A stretch of 9,694 nt of DNA from CAZSDP01 sp964605665 (lineage in GTDB: Bacteria; Planctomycetota; UBA8108; UBA1146): positions 1 to 9,694 of the forward strand of contig CAZSDP010000047.1 of the NCBI GenBank assembly GCA_964605665.1, read 5' to 3'. The translations under genes and the position numbers were made by a program. Shown piece after piece: positions 1 to 7,498 of the stretch; the stretch's first letter is position 1, and each line of letters begins with the position of its first letter. The notes below the pieces were generated by a model that was not told the origin of the DNA, did no database searches, and was given only the letters and a program-made list of their open reading frames with translations.

Positions 1-121
1 TCTTCACAAAGACAATTTCGGCATAGGGGAGAATAGCGATCGGATGGAGTATTCTAGGGAAACAGCTGACCAGGGTAACCGGGAAAAATCTCGTCAGTTC
101 GACGGCAGAGTTTTGAGTCAT
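1..121 (-). CDS. Start of an unidentified gene running off the left edge (partial)
   Basis: An open frame starts with ATG at 121-119 and stays open for 40 codons to the window edge. The peptide begins MTQNSAVELTRFF and continues with a hydrophobic, proline-containing stretch (roughly residues 12-40), possibly a membrane or signal segment. I do not recognise a family. Support for it being real: it is on the same strand as all other genes here, begins 58 bp after the kinase stop, has codons similar to its neighbours (GTC, CTG, ACC, ATC) and has an AGG about 10 nt before the ATG. Against it: only 40 codons are visible, no strong Shine-Dalgarno site is present, and an opposite-strand frame also covers this stretch. 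If real, it may be co-transcribed with the kinase. Confidence 0.35.
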   Translation of the reverse strand, partial: MTQNSAVELTRFFPVTLVSCFPRILHPIAILPYAEIVFVK

Positions 122-179
122 CAATCAGGGACCTACAGCAACGAGCCCAAGCTGCCAAGAACCCCTACAGAGAGTGTAT

Positions 180-3100
180 TTACGGCTCTATCTTCTCTTT
201 TGTTTTCCTTGCCAGATTTTCTACAATCTCGTCGAGCAGGGCTTTTCTCTCGGCATACTTCGCGTCATCAGCCGGGGTGAAACGAAGCAGCTCTTTCATC
301 AACGGCAAGGCCTCTTGGTACTTACCTTGATTTATCAATATATCCCCAGTGCTATCGATGAGGTCAAGGGTCGCTGGATGTTCATCCCCCAGCGCTTCAC
401 GAGACACCTCTAGAGACTCTCGATAACACTGTTCTGCTTCTTCATACTTCCCTTGAGTTCGCAGTATTGATCCCATTGCTACGACAGAGACCCGGGTAGA
501 CCAATGCTCATCTCCAAGCACCTTTCTGCGACCCAGCAGAGCCTCTCTAAAATATGGCTCGGCCTCTTCATACTTGCCTTGAGATTTCAATAACTCTCCC
601 ATGTTGTTGATGGCACCAAGGGTCGTGCGATGCTCAGATCCCAGCGTTTTATGAGACACCTCTAAAAACTCTCGATAATACGGCTCTGCTTCTTCATACC
701 TGCTCTGAGAATTCAGAACCGACCCCATTCTATTCATGACAGTAAGGGTGTTTGGATGTTCTCCCCCTAATACCTTGCGAAAACCCTCTAATGCCTCTCG
801 ATAATAAGGCTCTGCTTCTCCATACTTGCCTTGGGTTCGCAGTATAGATCCCATGTTGCTGAGGGACGTGAGGGTGTTTGGATGTTCATCCCCTAGCAGC
901 TTGCGAAAACCTTCTAAAGACTCTCGAAAATAAGGTTCTGTTTCTTCATATTTGCCTTGAGATTGCAAGAAAGATCCCATGTTGTTGATTGAGCGAAGAG
1001 TCGCTGGGTGCTGAGCTCCGAGCACCTTACGATGCCCAGCTAAAGCCTCACGATAGTAAGGCTCCGCTTCCTTGTGCTTGTCTAGCTTTAGCAGTAGAGA
1101 TCCCAGATTGCCCACGGAGTTAAGGGTCTTTCGATGCTCATCTCCTAGTAATGTGCGAAAACCCTCTAACGCTTCTCGTAGATAAGACTCTGCTTCTGCA
1201 TACTTGCGTTGTTTTTGTAGTATTGAACCGATGTTGTTCTTCGCGTCAAGGGTCGCTGAATGAGCATCGCCTCGCATCTCTTGATGACTCTCTAAAACCT
1301 CTCGAAGATATAGCTCGGCTTCTTCATACTTGCCTTGACCATAACGGATCACACCGATATTGCTGATGAGTTGTAACGTCGATGGGTGCTTATCTCCGAG
1401 TACCTTTCGATAACCCAATAGAGCCTCTCGATAGAAAGACATTGCTTCTTCACTTTTACCCTGAGCCGCCAATAACACCCCCAAACTGTTGATGGCGCCA
1501 AGGGTTGTTGGATGTTCAGCCCCTAGTACACTTCGATACCCCTCTACTGCCGCCAGAAGATAGAGTTTTGATTCTTCATGCCTTGCTTGACCTCTTAGAA
1601 ATGCTCCCATATTGCGCTGTAGGGCAAGGGTAAAATGGTGCTCTTCTCCTAGCGTCTTGCGAGCTCCTTCCAAAGCCTCTAGATAACAAGATTCTGCTTC
1701 TTCATGCTCGCCTTGGTGGGACAGCAAAGATGCCATGCTGTTGAGTGAGTTCAGGGTTCCTGGATGCTCAGTTCCTAGCTTACGAAACCCCTCTAAAGCC
1801 TCTCGAAAATATGACTCTGCTTCTTCATGCTTGTCTAGCGGGCGCAGTATATGTCCCATGTTGTTGATGGCGCTAAGAGTATCTTCATGTTCAACGCCTA
1901 ACACCTTTCGATACGTCTCTAAAACTTCTCGGTAGTAAGGCTCTGCTTCTTCATACTTGCCTTGACGTTTCAGTAGAGTCCCCATGCCGTCTATGGAGGC
2001 AAGAGTGTCCAGGTGCTCATTTCCCAGCTCTTCTCTACGAATTTCTAGTGCTCTGGTTTGCGGATCGCTTGCCATATCAAATAATCCAACTTGGCCAAGA
2101 GTACTCGCCACTGATTGCATCAGTTGTGCCTGCACCAATGGTTGCTCTTCAAAGTTGTCGATCGCTTTCAGTGCATTTTCAAAAAACTGCGTCTCCAATG
2201 TTTTGAGAGCCAAACCTGTAAAGTCGAGACCTGCTACTGAATCTTCCAACACTTTGCGCGCCTGCTGCTGTTCTTCTTCGCTTCTTCGTTTTTGCCGGGG
2301 CGACTCGTCGAGTTTTTCCAATAACAGTGCCCGGATACCAACACCCATCGCTCTCGCATCGATCGCCGCCAACTGCTCCGATTGGAAGTCTGCCACCTGT
2401 TGCAATTCTTCCGATCTTTGTTGCGCCTGGTTGCGTTGTTCAGACGCTTCTGCTTCTTTCTGGCGGGCAATCTCCGCACTGGCTAACGCTTCTCCCTTGG
2501 CGATTTCGGCCTGCTGGCGCTGCTCTTCTGCGATCCCCTTTTGTTCCAGCGCCACTGCTCGTTGTTCGGTCGCTTCCGCTTCCTTTTGGCGAGCGATCTT
2601 CGCACTGGCTAACGCGTCCCCCTTGGCAATTTCAGCCTGCTGTCGTTGCTCTTCGGCGATGCCCTTTTGTTGCAACGCTACCGCTCGCTGGCTATCCGCT
2701 TCCTTGCGCGCTTCGTTGATCCAAAACGCCGCCACCGAAACGATAAGTAAGACAGCAACCCCAGCCCCAACTAAGCCTCGCTTCATCCGCCGCAGCCTCG
2801 CCTTGCGTGCCTCTCTTTCGGTGCGTGCCGTTTGTAACCGAACAACCATCGGTTGCTGCTCTAGGTCTTTCTCATCGACCAGCGACAGAGCCAGATCGTA
2901 ATCTCCTTGTTGTTCAGCGCAGTGGGCATACGACAGACGTGCCTCTTTTAACCCTTGCTGTGCAGCCTCGTTGCCAGACCACAGATTCAGTGCTTCCTCA
3001 TAACCAAAGACACTGCGCGAGTAGACGGTGTAATCTCTCGTCTCTTCGGCGCTTTTTAGTTCTTCTTTAGCGCGTGTCGATAACGCCCAGCTCTCCTGAT

Positions 3101-4208
3101 GCGCTTGAAACCCTCGGACCTCTTGTTGGAACAGTAGCACCGTATCGTGACGATCGGTCGGCTGACTGGCCATCGCCTTCATCGCGATGGTCATCAGCTC
3201 GCCCGAGGCATCGTGGATCACCACCTTTTGTTCGTCGTAGTCCTGGATGGTGTTTTCGGCAACTGCCAGCAGCGCTTCTTTGGCATTCTTTCCACCGTGC
3301 GGAGCTTTACCCGTGAGGATTTCAAAGAGAATCGCTCCGAGCAGGTAAATATCACTTTGGCGATAGATTTCATGAGGAGGATTGAGTAGCTCTGGGGCCA
3401 TGTAGGCGGGGGTGCCCCCGGGCGTGGCGATCAGCTTCTGGCGATCTCCCAGTTCCACCGCCAATCCCCAGTCGAGCACCAGCACTTCGCCAAACTCACC
3501 GATCATGATGTTTCCTGGTTTGATATCGCGGTGAACAATGCCTTGAGCATGTCCAAATGCGACGGCATCGCAGACCCTCAGTAAGATGTCGAGGTTTTCT
3601 CGCAGTGATCTGTCACCGATCGACTCTGTCCATGGCAGGCCACGGATGTTCTTCATGACATAGAACAGATCACCGTTTTCTTCTTGTCCGACATCGTAGA
3701 TTGGAATGATATTGGGATGTTCGAGCCGGCCGGTCATCGTTGCTTCAAACAGAAAGCCATCTTGGACTTTAGCGTTGGCGCGGTTTTTTTCATGGAGACG
3801 TTTGAGTGCGACTTCACGACCGAGCGACAGCTGCTTGGCGAGATGGACGGTGCCCATGCCTCCTTGTCCGAGCAGCTGTTGGGCTTGGTAGTCACTATCG
3901 AGCTGTTCCTGCGGAACCGTTGCTTCGGCGATGGAACGAGGTTTGACCATCAGGGTCGGCAATTGGGAAGCGGTACTGCTGTCGTCAGCACTGAGACTCA
4001 ACATCGGCGCGATTTGGTCGAGTTGATCGGGATCAATCGCTAGAGTTTCGACAAAGGCCTGAAGGCTAACGCTGGCATCAACCGCAGCAGTTTGAAAAAT
4101 GTCGACAGTTTGATCGGCAGCGCCACCATTCTCAGTAGGATCAGCGGCAGTATCCGCAGTAGACTCCTCAGGCCCATCGATACGATCGGGCCGCCCCTCT
4201 TCATTCAT
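180..4208 (-). CDS. Transmembrane Ser/Thr protein kinase with coiled coil and kinesin-light-chain-type TPR array
   Basis: This is a 1342-residue Hanks-type (PknB-like) kinase that should transfer phosphate from ATP to Ser/Thr of unknown targets. The kinase domain is at about 105-370 and looks catalytically complete: glycine loop GQGGMG (114-119), Lys136, helix-C Glu155, HRD (226-228) with Lys230 and Asn233, DWG (246-248) in place of DFG, APE (271-273), Asp286 and Arg353. A helical region (about 380-460) and a very basic stretch (462-477) precede one membrane segment (478-497). Positive-inside logic puts the kinase in the cytoplasm and the C-terminus outside. Beyond the membrane are a charged coiled coil with a duplicated 42-residue block (507-590) and a TPR array (741-1314). 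The ATG at 4208 is the only ATG before an in-frame TGA 24 nt upstream; the strong GGAGG lies too far away (about 35 nt). It follows the exporter genes after 265 bp. TPRs bind proteins or peptides, so a sensor role is plausible. Target and ligand are unknown. Confidence 0.95.
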   Translation of the reverse strand: MNEEGRPDRIDGPEESTADTAADPTENGGAADQTVDIFQTAAVDASVSLQAFVETLAIDPDQLDQIAPMLSLSADDSSTASQLPTLMVKPRSIAEATVPQEQLDSDYQAQQLLGQGGMGTVHLAKQLSLGREVALKRLHEKNRANAKVQDGFLFEATMTGRLEHPNIIPIYDVGQEENGDLFYVMKNIRGLPWTESIGDRSLRENLDILLRVCDAVAFGHAQGIVHRDIKPGNIMIGEFGEVLVLDWGLAVELGDRQKLIATPGGTPAYMAPELLNPPHEIYRQSDIYLLGAILFEILTGKAPHGGKNAKEALLAVAENTIQDYDEQKVVIHDASGELMTIAMKAMASQPTDRHDTVLLFQQEVRGFQAHQESWALSTRAKEELKSAEETRDYTVYSRSVFGYEEALNLWSGNEAAQQGLKEARLSYAHCAEQQGDYDLALSLVDEKDLEQQPMVVRLQTARTEREARKARLRRMKRGLVGAGVAVLLIVSVAAFWINEARKEADSQRAVALQQKGIAEEQRQQAEIAKGDALASAKIARQKEAEATEQRAVALEQKGIAEEQRQQAEIAKGEALASAEIARQKEAEASEQRNQAQQRSEELQQVADFQSEQLAAIDARAMGVGIRALLLEKLDESPRQKRRSEEEQQQARKVLEDSVAGLDFTGLALKTLETQFFENALKAIDNFEEQPLVQAQLMQSVASTLGQVGLFDMASDPQTRALEIRREELGNEHLDTLASIDGMGTLLKRQGKYEEAEPYYREVLETYRKVLGVEHEDTLSAINNMGHILRPLDKHEEAESYFREALEGFRKLGTEHPGTLNSLNSMASLLSHQGEHEEAESCYLEALEGARKTLGEEHHFTLALQRNMGAFLRGQARHEESKLYLLAAVEGYRSVLGAEHPTTLGAINSLGVLLAAQGKSEEAMSFYREALLGYRKVLGDKHPSTLQLISNIGVIRYGQGKYEEAELYLREVLESHQEMRGDAHSATLDAKNNIGSILQKQRKYAEAESYLREALEGFRTLLGDEHRKTLNSVGNLGSLLLKLDKHKEAEPYYREALAGHRKVLGAQHPATLRSINNMGSFLQSQGKYEETEPYFRESLEGFRKLLGDEHPNTLTSLSNMGSILRTQGKYGEAEPYYREALEGFRKVLGGEHPNTLTVMNRMGSVLNSQSRYEEAEPYYREFLEVSHKTLGSEHRTTLGAINNMGELLKSQGKYEEAEPYFREALLGRRKVLGDEHWSTRVSVVAMGSILRTQGKYEEAEQCYRESLEVSREALGDEHPATLDLIDSTGDILINQGKYQEALPLMKELLRFTPADDAKYAERKALLDEIVENLARKTKEKIEP
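267..1988 (-). repeat. Tandem 126-bp (42-residue) TPR-coding repeats in the kinase gene
   Basis: Thirteen full units span kinase residues 741-1285 and a partial capping unit covers 1286-1314. A degenerate unit probably precedes them (about 702-740). The consensus is close to NMGSILRTQGKYEEAEPYYR followed by EALEGFRKVLGDEHPNTL, which is the kinesin-light-chain/TPR_12 type. Every full unit is 42 residues except the second (783-823), which lacks one residue (FRK-LGTEH). At the DNA level, for example, the 17-mer starting agggtgtttgg recurs at 745 and 871, exactly 126 bp apart. Units differ at many synonymous positions, so the array is not freshly amplified. The fourth unit (866-907) is the most divergent. 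Confidence 0.93.
2439..2690 (-). repeat. Two tandem 126-bp copies coding for a coiled-coil block
   Basis: Kinase residues 507-548 and 549-590 are two near-identical 42-residue blocks, each beginning QRAVAL and containing KGIAEEQRQQAEIAKG. By eye they differ at only four residues (Q/E, D/E, K/E, T/S), but at about 20 of 126 nucleotides, mostly synonymous. A shortened third start (QRNQAQQRSEELQQ, from 591) follows. The composition (Glu, Gln, Ala, Lys, Arg, almost no proline or glycine) indicates a long helix, probably a coiled coil just outside the membrane segment. Forty-two residues equal six heptads, so the duplication keeps the coiled-coil phase. The block may act as a dimerisation stalk between membrane and TPR array. 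Confidence 0.85.
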
Positions 4209-4248
4209 AGCACTCTTATCATTCGCGCTTCAATAAGGACACACCTCC
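4205..4248 (-). promoter_or_regulatory. Leader of the kinase gene: distant GGAGG and two tiny overlapping frames
   Basis: On the minus strand a perfect GGAGG (4248-4244) lies 35 nt before the kinase ATG, too far to serve it directly. Ten nt after it a TTG opens a four-codon frame (4233-4219) whose TGA overlaps an ATG as ATGA. That ATG opens a five-codon frame (4222-4205: ATG ATA AGA GTG CTA) whose TGA overlaps the kinase ATG, again as ATGA. The arrangement would allow ribosomes loaded at GGAGG to be handed down to the kinase start. The sequence pattern is directly seen. Function is inference, weakened by the need for a rare TTG start. A weak AAGAG just before the kinase ATG is the alternative ribosome site. 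Confidence 0.25.
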
Positions 4249-4263
4249 AGGTATGAACATCGG

Positions 4264-4293
4264 ATTAAAATACACCCGCAATTATCGCATCAA
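4264..4293 (-). promoter_or_regulatory. Possible sigma70-type promoter for the kinase gene
   Basis: On the minus strand TTGATG (4293-4288; four of six to TTGACA) is followed after 18 nt by TTTAAT (4269-4264; five of six to TATAAT). Transcription would start near 4257 and give an untranslated leader of about 50 nt that includes the GGAGG site. This is a by-eye match in a region with moderate A/T content. Planctomycete promoters are poorly characterised, so this is only a candidate. Confidence 0.25.
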
Positions 4294-4329
4294 ATCACGC
4301 AGCGACCAGCGGTCATCGGCCAAATACAT
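4282..4329 (-). CDS. Possible 15-residue micro-ORF upstream of the kinase
   Basis: ATG at 4329 begins MYLADDRWSLRDLMR followed by TAA. The same frame is open upstream to a TGA about 75 nt before the ATG, with a GTG two codons before it. The codons resemble those of the neighbouring genes, and a GGCGG lies six nt before the ATG. It matches no family that I recognise and could be a leader peptide, the remnant of a lost gene's C-terminus, or chance. Its last codons overlap the possible -35 box of the kinase promoter. Confidence 0.12.
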   Translation of the reverse strand: MYLADDRWSLRDLMR

Positions 4330-4470
4330 CGGCACCCGCCGGTTAGTGATTTTGTCGCTTTCGCCCCTTCTGTTGCAGCTCAGAAGCAGATTTGGGCACT
4401 CTTGTCATAGAACAACAGACATCTACAGCCCCCCGAAACTCTCCGTCTTCGAAGAACCCCAGATCGAGAG

Positions 4471-4489
4471 GCGTCACACCACCTGACGC
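4471..4489 (-). terminator. Weak hairpin at the end of the ABC2 exporter gene
   Basis: GCGTCA (4471-4476) and TGACGC (4484-4489) form a perfect 6-bp stem with a 7-nt loop that spans the exporter stop codon (4476-4474). No run of T follows on the minus strand, so it is a poor intrinsic terminator. It may stabilise the mRNA end, partly attenuate read-through into the kinase gene, or be accidental. Confidence 0.2.
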
Positions 4490-7413
4490 GAAGCCAAAAT
4501 CTTGAACAATCCTTCTTCGGCCATCAGTTCATCATAGGTTCCAGTTTGCACCACTTTTCCGCCAGTGAGCATATAAATGCGATGAGCATCCTGAATCGTA
4601 CTCAATCGGTGCGCCACAACGACACGGGTGACTTTTCTCCTCGTGAGACTTTCGCTAACGATTTGTTGAGTGCGGTTATCGAGAGCACTGGTCGCCTCAT
4701 CGAGTAATAGAATGCGCGGATTTCGGACCAAAGCGCGAGCGATCAGTAAACGCTGTCTCTGCCCCCCCGATAAGGTCGTCCCTCCTTCTTGGATCACACT
4801 ATGCATCTGCATCGGCATCGCTTCGATATCTTCCGCAAAACCAGCATCACGGGCAGCTTCCCACGCATCCTCTAGTGACACCTTGGCTCCGCCGCGAATG
4901 GCGTTGAAGATAGAGCCCGCATTGATTCGCCCACTTTGGGTAACGGTACCGATCTGACGACGAACCGCAGATTTTTCAAGGCTTGCTAGATCTTGATGAT
5001 CGAAACTGACGACACCTTGTTCCGGAGAATCAAAACCTAGAAGTAATCGGAATACGGTCGATTTACCGCAGCCAGAAGGACCAACCAAAGCGACAAACTC
5101 ACCTGGACGAGCTTCGATGGAGACTTCATTGAGAATCATAGGGCCGTCTTCATCGTAACGAAAGCTAACCTTATCGAGGGCAACGTGACCCGACAACAAG
5201 CCTGGGTCGCTCGCCAACTCCGAATCTTCTGTCGGAGTTTCCAACAATGGTGCGATCAATTTCCGCTTCGCCCAGCTATCCATCACGTCGACCAGCACTG
5301 TCGTGAAACTGATCATCCCCTCCATCACCACGAGAAATGCAGCATGGAATGCCATGAAGGTACCGACCGTCAACATCGCTGCGGTACCGGCCTGAGCAGC
5401 AACGACACCTTGCGAGGACGCAGCCAACCCCGATTCCTCCAACACCTTGGCTGCTGCGGCAAACAAAACCAACAAACTGCCGGTTTGAAGAGCGGTGTTG
5501 GTGACCCCCGACCAGTTTTCAAGATTTTGAATTGAGTTCCTGTACTCCAATTGCTTGGCGTACTTCTGCGCCCATACGTTGAATGCTCTTTCTTCTGAAT
5601 TGCTGACGCGCAGCTTCGAAATACCCTGCACAAGCTGCACAACCAATCCGCGCTGATTTCCCTCCAAGCGTTCAAGAGCAAGAGCTTTTCGACGGATCGG
5701 AATCGAAAACGCAAGGGCCGACAATCCCGTGATAGAGGCTGCGATGATGGCGACCCATGCCAATTCTGGGCTGAACAGATAGCAAAGAACTACATTCAAG
5801 GAACAGAGCAGGCCGGAGACGATACCGGTCACTGCAGCTCCGTTAAGAGCTTGAGAAATCTCGTGAACCATCATGCCACGATTGGCGAGGTCTCCCGTCG
5901 AGTACTTGCGAAAGAAGCTTTGCGGTAGCCGAATCAGCCGATCGAAAACACTCGATTGGAATCCAGCGCTGACAGCGCTGCTCATCCGGATTGCCACAAG
6001 ACCCTGGCAGACAGCAAATGACGTCACGCCAATCGCCATCACCACTAGAGCGACGGCCAATTCCTTTAGGTATGAGGAATCGGCAATTGGGACCGCCTTA
6101 TCCATCACTTGCTTCGTCACGATCGGTTGAATCATCGCCAGAACGGTTCCGAGCAATGCCAACATCAATAGGAAGATCACATCCTTTTTGCGGCCATGGG
6201 AGATAAAACCAATGAGCTTGGTATTCGAGGTTGCAACCCGATCGGACAACGGTCGAGTGAACACCATCGCTTCTCGATCAAGTAGCTGATCAATGTCCCG
6301 ATCAACAACTATCGGTCCTTCGTTTTGGTCATCGATCAACTCATACCAGCTCTGTAACCCTGCAAATCGAGTTCTTTGAACCAGTGCCACCGGTCGTTTT
6401 CCATCGGCGAGAAATCCCAGTAGACTACCGCCATCTTTGAGAAACCAATCATCGGCAAGTTGCACCTTACGAGCACGTACCCGACAACGAGTCGCTAGCT
6501 CTTCGATGTCTTCAACGGCAGCTGCTTCCATATCGTCAAACTGAAAACCTAGGGACGGCTCGAGAGCAGCCAGAGCTGAAAGCAGCGGTGTCTTGCGCAA
6601 AGAGTGCTGCAGACCGGGATCCAGTACCTCGACAAGCTTCTGGATCGTCCCTTGGCTCTCGATTTGGGTGAGTTTTCTGGCATCCTCAAGCCGGCTCTTG
6701 TCACTCTCAATCGTCAATCTTCGCTCTTCGCCTATGACAACGAAACACAGCTGCATCAACAACTGCAAACTTGAAAGTGACTGTTCATCCGAACTTTGGG
6801 GTTTCCATACACTGATCTGTATCTCTGCATCGTCTCGAGACTGCAGCCAAAGGTCCTGACTGAGTAACAGCTTTCCGCTGTTTCTAGTCAGCCGCAACGG
6901 TTCAAAACCGAAGAGTTTGAGTTCACCTTTCTGCACCTCTAGAACAACCAAATCTTCACAGTTGGAGCGTATCTTCTGGCCCTCCAATAGACTGTGCTGC
7001 CCCGTGTCCAGACGTTCGGTGTAGGGTGTCTTCGTCTTTGCAGTCAAAGCTTGGGTCAATTTTTCGAGCCAAGATTTCAACCCGTTCGCGCGATCGCTTT
7101 CAGAGATCGCGGTCATCGGCATTTCCAGCAAGACCGAGTCTGTCAGACCCACAACGATCAATCCAAATCGACCGTCAATTCCAGCTGACTCCTTTGAGAC
7201 CTCGATCTCGTCACTAGAAACGCCAAACAAGGTTTCTGTTTCAGAGCAGCTAAAGAGGTATCGTCTCGATCCACTCGGCACGCCATTGGCCAACTCCACA
7301 GCAAAAATCGCCACCGATCCCGATTGGACACGCCAAACCTGGGCCAATCCCTGGAGGATCAATGTGGTGTTTCCACTAACCAATCTCTCGATACCGTGAT
7401 CAGGACGACTCAT
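4474..7413 (-). CDS. NHLP/NHLM bacteriocin-system ABC transporter, ABC2 type (no peptidase)
   Basis: This is the second half-transporter of an NHLP leader-peptide export system, acting in the inner membrane with the peptidase-containing partner encoded just upstream. From ATG at 7413 it has 979 residues. The first 400 or so include a beta-rich region (about 14-95; VWRVQSGSVAIFAVEL) and a GGSLLGF/RPVAL/TRPLSD stretch (about 328-390), as in other NHLM ABC2 proteins. About six membrane segments follow (near 411-428, 451-469, 526-547, 551-571, 641-658, 676-696). The ATPase has Walker A GPSGCGKST (778-786), Q-loop Gln826, signature LSGGQ (881-885), Walker B ILLLDE (901-906) and His935, so it should be active. 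There is no C39 Cys/His pair. A TTG at 7461 would add 16 residues; I prefer ATG because the family-like sequence begins shortly after it and an AGGA lies 11 nt upstream. A GGAGG at 7459-7455 fits only a CTG at 7446. Confidence 0.92.
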   Translation of the reverse strand: MSRPDHGIERLVSGNTTLILQGLAQVWRVQSGSVAIFAVELANGVPSGSRRYLFSCSETETLFGVSSDEIEVSKESAGIDGRFGLIVVGLTDSVLLEMPMTAISESDRANGLKSWLEKLTQALTAKTKTPYTERLDTGQHSLLEGQKIRSNCEDLVVLEVQKGELKLFGFEPLRLTRNSGKLLLSQDLWLQSRDDAEIQISVWKPQSSDEQSLSSLQLLMQLCFVVIGEERRLTIESDKSRLEDARKLTQIESQGTIQKLVEVLDPGLQHSLRKTPLLSALAALEPSLGFQFDDMEAAAVEDIEELATRCRVRARKVQLADDWFLKDGGSLLGFLADGKRPVALVQRTRFAGLQSWYELIDDQNEGPIVVDRDIDQLLDREAMVFTRPLSDRVATSNTKLIGFISHGRKKDVIFLLMLALLGTVLAMIQPIVTKQVMDKAVPIADSSYLKELAVALVVMAIGVTSFAVCQGLVAIRMSSAVSAGFQSSVFDRLIRLPQSFFRKYSTGDLANRGMMVHEISQALNGAAVTGIVSGLLCSLNVVLCYLFSPELAWVAIIAASITGLSALAFSIPIRRKALALERLEGNQRGLVVQLVQGISKLRVSNSEERAFNVWAQKYAKQLEYRNSIQNLENWSGVTNTALQTGSLLVLFAAAAKVLEESGLAASSQGVVAAQAGTAAMLTVGTFMAFHAAFLVVMEGMISFTTVLVDVMDSWAKRKLIAPLLETPTEDSELASDPGLLSGHVALDKVSFRYDEDGPMILNEVSIEARPGEFVALVGPSGCGKSTVFRLLLGFDSPEQGVVSFDHQDLASLEKSAVRRQIGTVTQSGRINAGSIFNAIRGGAKVSLEDAWEAARDAGFAEDIEAMPMQMHSVIQEGGTTLSGGQRQRLLIARALVRNPRILLLDEATSALDNRTQQIVSESLTRRKVTRVVVAHRLSTIQDAHRIYMLTGGKVVQTGTYDELMAEEGLFKILASRQVV

Positions 7414-7498
7414 CGCTGTTTGTTTCCTGATTCCCGCTGCGAGCAGCGCCGTGGCCTCCAAGGGATGTTGAGAAGTAACAAGGAGTCATTTCTGAAGA

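Larger units (their letters stand above)
4209..4473. other. 265-bp intergenic region between exporter and kinase genes
   Basis: No convincing protein gene, tRNA or known RNA is visible on either strand. It contains the weak hairpin at the end of the exporter gene, a 15-codon frame (4282-4329), a possible promoter (4264-4293) and the kinase leader. A CATCGGC direct repeat (4314-4320 and 4327-4333) and a TCTTCGAAGA palindrome (4446-4455) are also seen and unexplained. The length, against 85 nt or less between the two exporter genes, suggests the kinase can be transcribed separately. Confidence 0.6.

Noticed and set aside
84..104. Hairpin CGTC/GACG followed by TTTTT on the minus strand, as a kinase terminator
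   Set aside because: The stem is only 4 bp and is separated from the T run by other bases. It also lies inside the possible downstream gene.
44..280. A 78-codon plus-strand frame overlapping the kinase 3' end
   Set aside because: It overlaps 101 bases of a certain gene on the opposite strand, has no recognisable motif, and the opposite-strand frame at 1-121 has more gene-like codons.
267..1988. Regular spacing of similar segments resembling a CRISPR-like array
   Set aside because: The period is 126 bp without separate unique spacers, the frame is continuously coding, and units diverge mainly at synonymous sites. These are TPR codons.
1984..2901. A 305-codon plus-strand open frame rich in Ser, Ala and Cys
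   Set aside because: It is antisense to the kinase coiled coil and membrane region. Its repeated composition mirrors the Glu/Gln/Ala-rich 126-bp repeats on the other strand, and no domain is recognisable.
4253..4486. A 77-codon plus-strand frame across the intergenic gap
   Set aside because: Basic, low-information sequence with no family resemblance. It runs into the 3' end of the exporter gene on the other strand and stands alone on the plus strand.
7087..7096. GCGATCGC palindrome (HIP1-like), considered as a cyanobacterial sign
   Set aside because: It is an isolated occurrence, whereas cyanobacterial genomes with HIP1 show it many times per 10 kb. The kinase style fits planctomycetes better.
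7400..7489. A 29-codon minus-strand frame with a Gly-Gly, considered as a tiny exporter substrate
   Set aside because: It has no ribosome site and overlaps the ABC2 start in another phase. The sequence before the Gly-Gly (MTPCYFSTSL) does not resemble a double-glycine leader.
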